64,000 bases of DNA from Desulfosporosinus sp. FKB (GTDB lineage Bacteria; Bacillota; Desulfitobacteriia; Desulfitobacteriales; Desulfitobacteriaceae): NCBI RefSeq assembly GCF_002196705.1, contig NZ_NADJ01000040.1, forward strand, positions 558,001-622,000, given 5' to 3'. The notes beneath the pieces were generated by a model. It saw only the letters and a program-made list of their open reading frames with translations, searched no databases and was not told the DNA's origin. A program made the translations under genes and the position numbers. Positions 61,693-64,000 of this stretch are shown here, piece after piece. How positions within the stretch are numbered: position 1 is the stretch's first letter; every line of letters starts with the position of its first letter.

Positions 61693-61884
61693 AGAGGAAG
61701 GGAGCTTCGCCCACAAGAGTGAACTCATTGCATGGAGAGGCGGTAAGGCTCACAAAGTTTGCGTAGGAGAGCGGAGCCGTGGTTCAAATCAGGTACTACC
61801 CTGAGGTTCGGTGCAGCTCCCGCGCAAACGAGTGAGCGAGCCTCGGAATGCTGAGTGAACGGTGTGGGTGAAGCTGCCTGACCC
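61693..61884 (+). repeat. Structured ~190-nt repeat, copy C
   Basis: Differs from copy B (52516-52710) at only about ten positions over 190. Changes include GCTTCA/GCTTCG in the left arm and GGGC/GGGT in the right arm, and GGTTCAC/GGTTCAA in the loop domain. Same plus-strand orientation as copy B. It lies between the terminator at 61531 and the CWB2 gene, again downstream of a minus-strand gene. Confidence 0.8.
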
Positions 61885-61955
61885 AGAAGATCGCTTGTTA
61901 TCCTTCCGATACCGCCGCATTAGCCACATGGGTATCCAGTTGTACAAATCTCGGC

Positions 61956-63575
61956 CTAATGCGCCAACAAATCCTTAAGCTCCGATTCCAAATCCAACGA
62001 AACACTGCTGTTAGTTCCAACAACTGACGATTGCTTAATATAACCCACATTATATAACAGGAAGTAATTCAAACTCGAAGGAACAGTATATTGCGGAACC
62101 ATAGCAACAAACCCACCTTGTTTAGCAGCTAAAGCCGCTGTTACCAAAGCATCCGCCTTGGGATTTCCCGAGCTTACATCACCTTGGCGTACAAGTCCGG
62201 AAGCGAAATAGAGAGGGGTTTGAGGCTTCGAGGTGTTAAAAAGATTTTGGAAGATGATATTTTGCGTGTCATATTGATCATAGCCGCCCCAACGCTTAAC
62301 GTGATAGTTGGAGCCTAATTGATTCTGCACAGAATTTCCAATAACCGCCGTGCCTCCCAGCAAAACGACGTTACTTGCCTTAAGGTCTGCCAAAGCCTTG
62401 GCCGTGGAAGAGGGTACGGAATCCTTTTCCGTGAGCAGAATCGGGCTTCCTTGTTCAGCGGCAAAAGCGCTGATGGCGATTGCATCGGGAATCGCGGCAT
62501 AATTAGCGATATAAACGGTCTGGGTGGGATCAATCCCCACAGTCGCAGAGATCTGGGCCGCAGTATCATATGCCTGCTGGCCGGCAATTCGGGTGACGGT
62601 AAACTCACCGTTCAAACTGTCCTGGATCCCTTGGGAGACTGCAACAGTCCCGCCGACAATATAGATATTTTTTGCTCCCAGATTGCGAATCTCCGTTAAC
62701 GTGCGATCATCCAATTGAGAAGAACCAGTCATAAGAATCGGTGCATCAAGCTTTTTCGAAAGGGGTGCAGCGGCAAGAGCATCCGAAAATTGGTCGTCTC
62801 TGGTTAAAATGACATTTAGAGAACCGGAATTCCAGCCGCTTTGTGCCACACTGATGGCCAAGGAGACATTGTCCCCGGAATTCCCTCCAATACGGGAGCT
62901 TTGCGTGTAAGCCGGAAGAACCGGTATGGTACCGATAATATGCCCGGAATAGAGAATATTGACATTCCCGAATTGGGTCGGTGTCATATTGAAGGTAAAG
63001 GTTCCATCGCTAAGAGTTGTATAGGAGACTGAGGAAGCGCCGACTAATGAGCCGTCAATCGTTCCGGATTTACGCATCAAAGGATTACCGTTGGTATCCG
63101 TTACTTTGACCCTGATCGTATTATCCGTATTAATATACATAGGATCGGTGACGATAGTCTTGGCATCTAAAACTGTGATCGTTCCTGCGGCATAGGCTGT
63201 TCCTATGGCACCTTGACGAATCACTAACTGATAATCACCGGCTGTATCGAGCGTTACATTGCTAACTGTATAATCTCCGCTGTTTCCGGAGACTTGATAA
63301 ATTTTCGAAACTCCGCTTGAGTCTGTGATCGTTGCACTGGCAACTGAGCCGGAGAAAGGATTAGAGTTATTATCCCAAAGCTGAACATTAATGTCACCTG
63401 TTTCTCCGGCAATCAGTGTGGAATCAGCACTGGTCGCAAAACTGAGATATGCCAGCCAAGTACTGTAATCGTCGGTGGTACTTGCAGCAGATGCTATCCC
63501 CGGAATCATCCCGATCAGCAAAATCACAATGGCCAGTACACTCATCACCACTTGGGCCCGTTTACTTTTCCTCAC
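61956..63575 (-). CDS. CWB2 surface protein with Ig-like domain
   Basis: 539 residues from GTG 63575. The chosen start has AAGGGG nine bases upstream and yields a classical signal peptide (VRKSKRAQVVMSVLAIVILL..GIASA); the frame can be extended to ATG 63677, which overlaps the permease stop and adds another hydrophobic segment. After the signal come two Ig-like modules (about 35-220; LIAGETGDINVQLWDNNSNPFSG and TDPMYINTDNTIRVKVTDTNG), then three CWB2 repeats (RIGGNSGDNVSLAISVAQSGW, RIAGQQAYDTAAQISA, RWGGYDQYDTQNIIF). Likely wall-bound. It lies next to a MacB-like permease, possibly in one operon. Confidence 0.9.
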   Translation of the reverse strand: MRKSKRAQVVMSVLAIVILLIGMIPGIASAASTTDDYSTWLAYLSFATSADSTLIAGETGDINVQLWDNNSNPFSGSVASATITDSSGVSKIYQVSGNSGDYTVSNVTLDTAGDYQLVIRQGAIGTAYAAGTITVLDAKTIVTDPMYINTDNTIRVKVTDTNGNPLMRKSGTIDGSLVGASSVSYTTLSDGTFTFNMTPTQFGNVNILYSGHIIGTIPVLPAYTQSSRIGGNSGDNVSLAISVAQSGWNSGSLNVILTRDDQFSDALAAAPLSKKLDAPILMTGSSQLDDRTLTEIRNLGAKNIYIVGGTVAVSQGIQDSLNGEFTVTRIAGQQAYDTAAQISATVGIDPTQTVYIANYAAIPDAIAISAFAAEQGSPILLTEKDSVPSSTAKALADLKASNVVLLGGTAVIGNSVQNQLGSNYHVKRWGGYDQYDTQNIIFQNLFNTSKPQTPLYFASGLVRQGDVSSGNPKADALVTAALAAKQGGFVAMVPQYTVPSSLNYFLLYNVGYIKQSSVVGTNSSVSLDLESELKDLLAH

Positions 63576-63669
63576 GTATTTTTTCCCCTTTCCAACTTTC
63601 CGATAACTAAAAATTGCACAATCGAAGCAAATACCTGAAACAAGCAGCAAAACCAAAAGAATTGATAGA

Positions 63670-64000
63670 TTACTCATACCTTAAAGCGTCAATTGGATCC
63701 ATCGAAGCCGCTTTTCGAGCCGGAAAAACCCCGAAGATTATGCCGATGGCTGCAGAGAAACCGAAAGCGACCAACACAGACGTCGGGGAAATGCTGGTAC
63801 TCATTTTTAAGGCTTTCCCAGCCAGGGTTGATCCTCCAAAGCCGAGAACAATACCTATTCCGCCTCCCAGAATACTAAGTACGATGGCTTCAATGAGAAA
63901 TTGCATCATGATATCGAGACCTTTAGCCCCGATGGCTTTACGGATTCCAATCTCCCGCGTTCGTTCGGTAACCGAGACAAGCATGATATTCATGATGCCA
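63670..64000 (-). CDS. MacB/FtsX-like ABC transporter permease, C-terminal part
   Basis: The visible 110 residues run off the right edge. [45 protein letters not shown] and [24 protein letters not shown] are the classical C-terminal signature of MacB-type permeases: R-E-I-G-I-R-K-A-x-G coupling helix, three membrane helices and the terminal P-A-x-x-A-x-x-x-P-x-x-A-L-R-Y-E. These transporters drive mechanotransmission or peptide export with a partner ATPase, which should lie beyond base 64000. The CWB2 gene follows closely. Confidence 0.95.
   Translation of the reverse strand, partial: GIMNIMLVSVTERTREIGIRKAIGAKGLDIMMQFLIEAIVLSILGGGIGIVLGFGGSTLAGKALKMSTSISPTSVLVAFGFSAAIGIIFGVFPARKAASMDPIDALRYE

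Overview
The window looks like a chromosomal segment of an anaerobic, spore-forming Firmicute, most likely a Desulfosporosinus/Desulfitobacterium-type member of the Peptococcaceae. This is an inference from gene content: a T-box-controlled valS, tandem lon and lonB beside clpX and tig, cell-wall-binding-repeat (CWB2) surface proteins, two YhgE/Pip proteins, and a B12-dependent glutamate mutase/methylaspartase operon. No ribosomal RNA is present to confirm it.

Layout. 1-8.5 kb: the 5' part of valS with its T-box leader and promoter (minus strand), then a GltB-like flavoprotein, a nitroreductase, membrane proteins, a LysM-ferritin fusion and two transporters. 8.5-10.7 kb: an orphan ParA-type ATPase set among long direct repeats and stacked palindromes that run into the 3' end of engB. 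10.7-18.4 kb: a protein quality-control block (transcribed tig, clpX, lonB, lon, engB) in which the usual clpP between tig and clpX is absent. 18.7-22.6 kb: envelope genes (polysaccharide deacetylase, MGDG-synthase-like glycosyltransferase, DUF421 and DUF4363). 23-37 kb: a surface/secreted island with a lipoprotein, a CWB2 protein, small peptides, two DUF5667 proteins, a secreted eight-repeat protein behind a response-regulator-like box, a TVP38 protein and two YhgE/Pip proteins. 37.3-37.6 kb: tRNA-His, tRNA-Arg and tRNA-Pro; tRNA-Leu lies alone at 29.6 kb. 37.7-44.9 kb: rdgB-rph, a P-loop protein, an acyltransferase-like membrane protein, an O-methyltransferase, an HD/HD-GYP protein and a globin-coupled chemoreceptor.

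45-59.4 kb is mostly amino-acid and acid metabolism, all on the minus strand. In transcription order it runs GntR regulator, murI, glmS, glmL, glmE, mal; then a 2-hydroxyacyl-CoA dehydratase-like protein and its activase; a large FN3/CWB2 surface protein; and a two-subunit class I fumarase. Together glmSLE and mal convert glutamate to mesaconate. The fumarase pair could act as a mesaconase and extend this to citramalate (inference). 59.8-61.3 kb holds a probable toxin-antitoxin module: an MqsR-like toxin followed by an antitoxin with zinc ribbon, HTH and Panacea domains. The window ends with a third CWB2 protein and the C-terminus of a MacB-like permease.

Non-coding structure is unusually rich: at least six fragments resembling IS200/IS605 element ends with no transposase in the window, a roughly 190-nt structured repeat at 52.5 and 61.7 kb with a diverged partial copy at 52.3 kb, and a tandem array of about 270 bp units beside the ParA gene.
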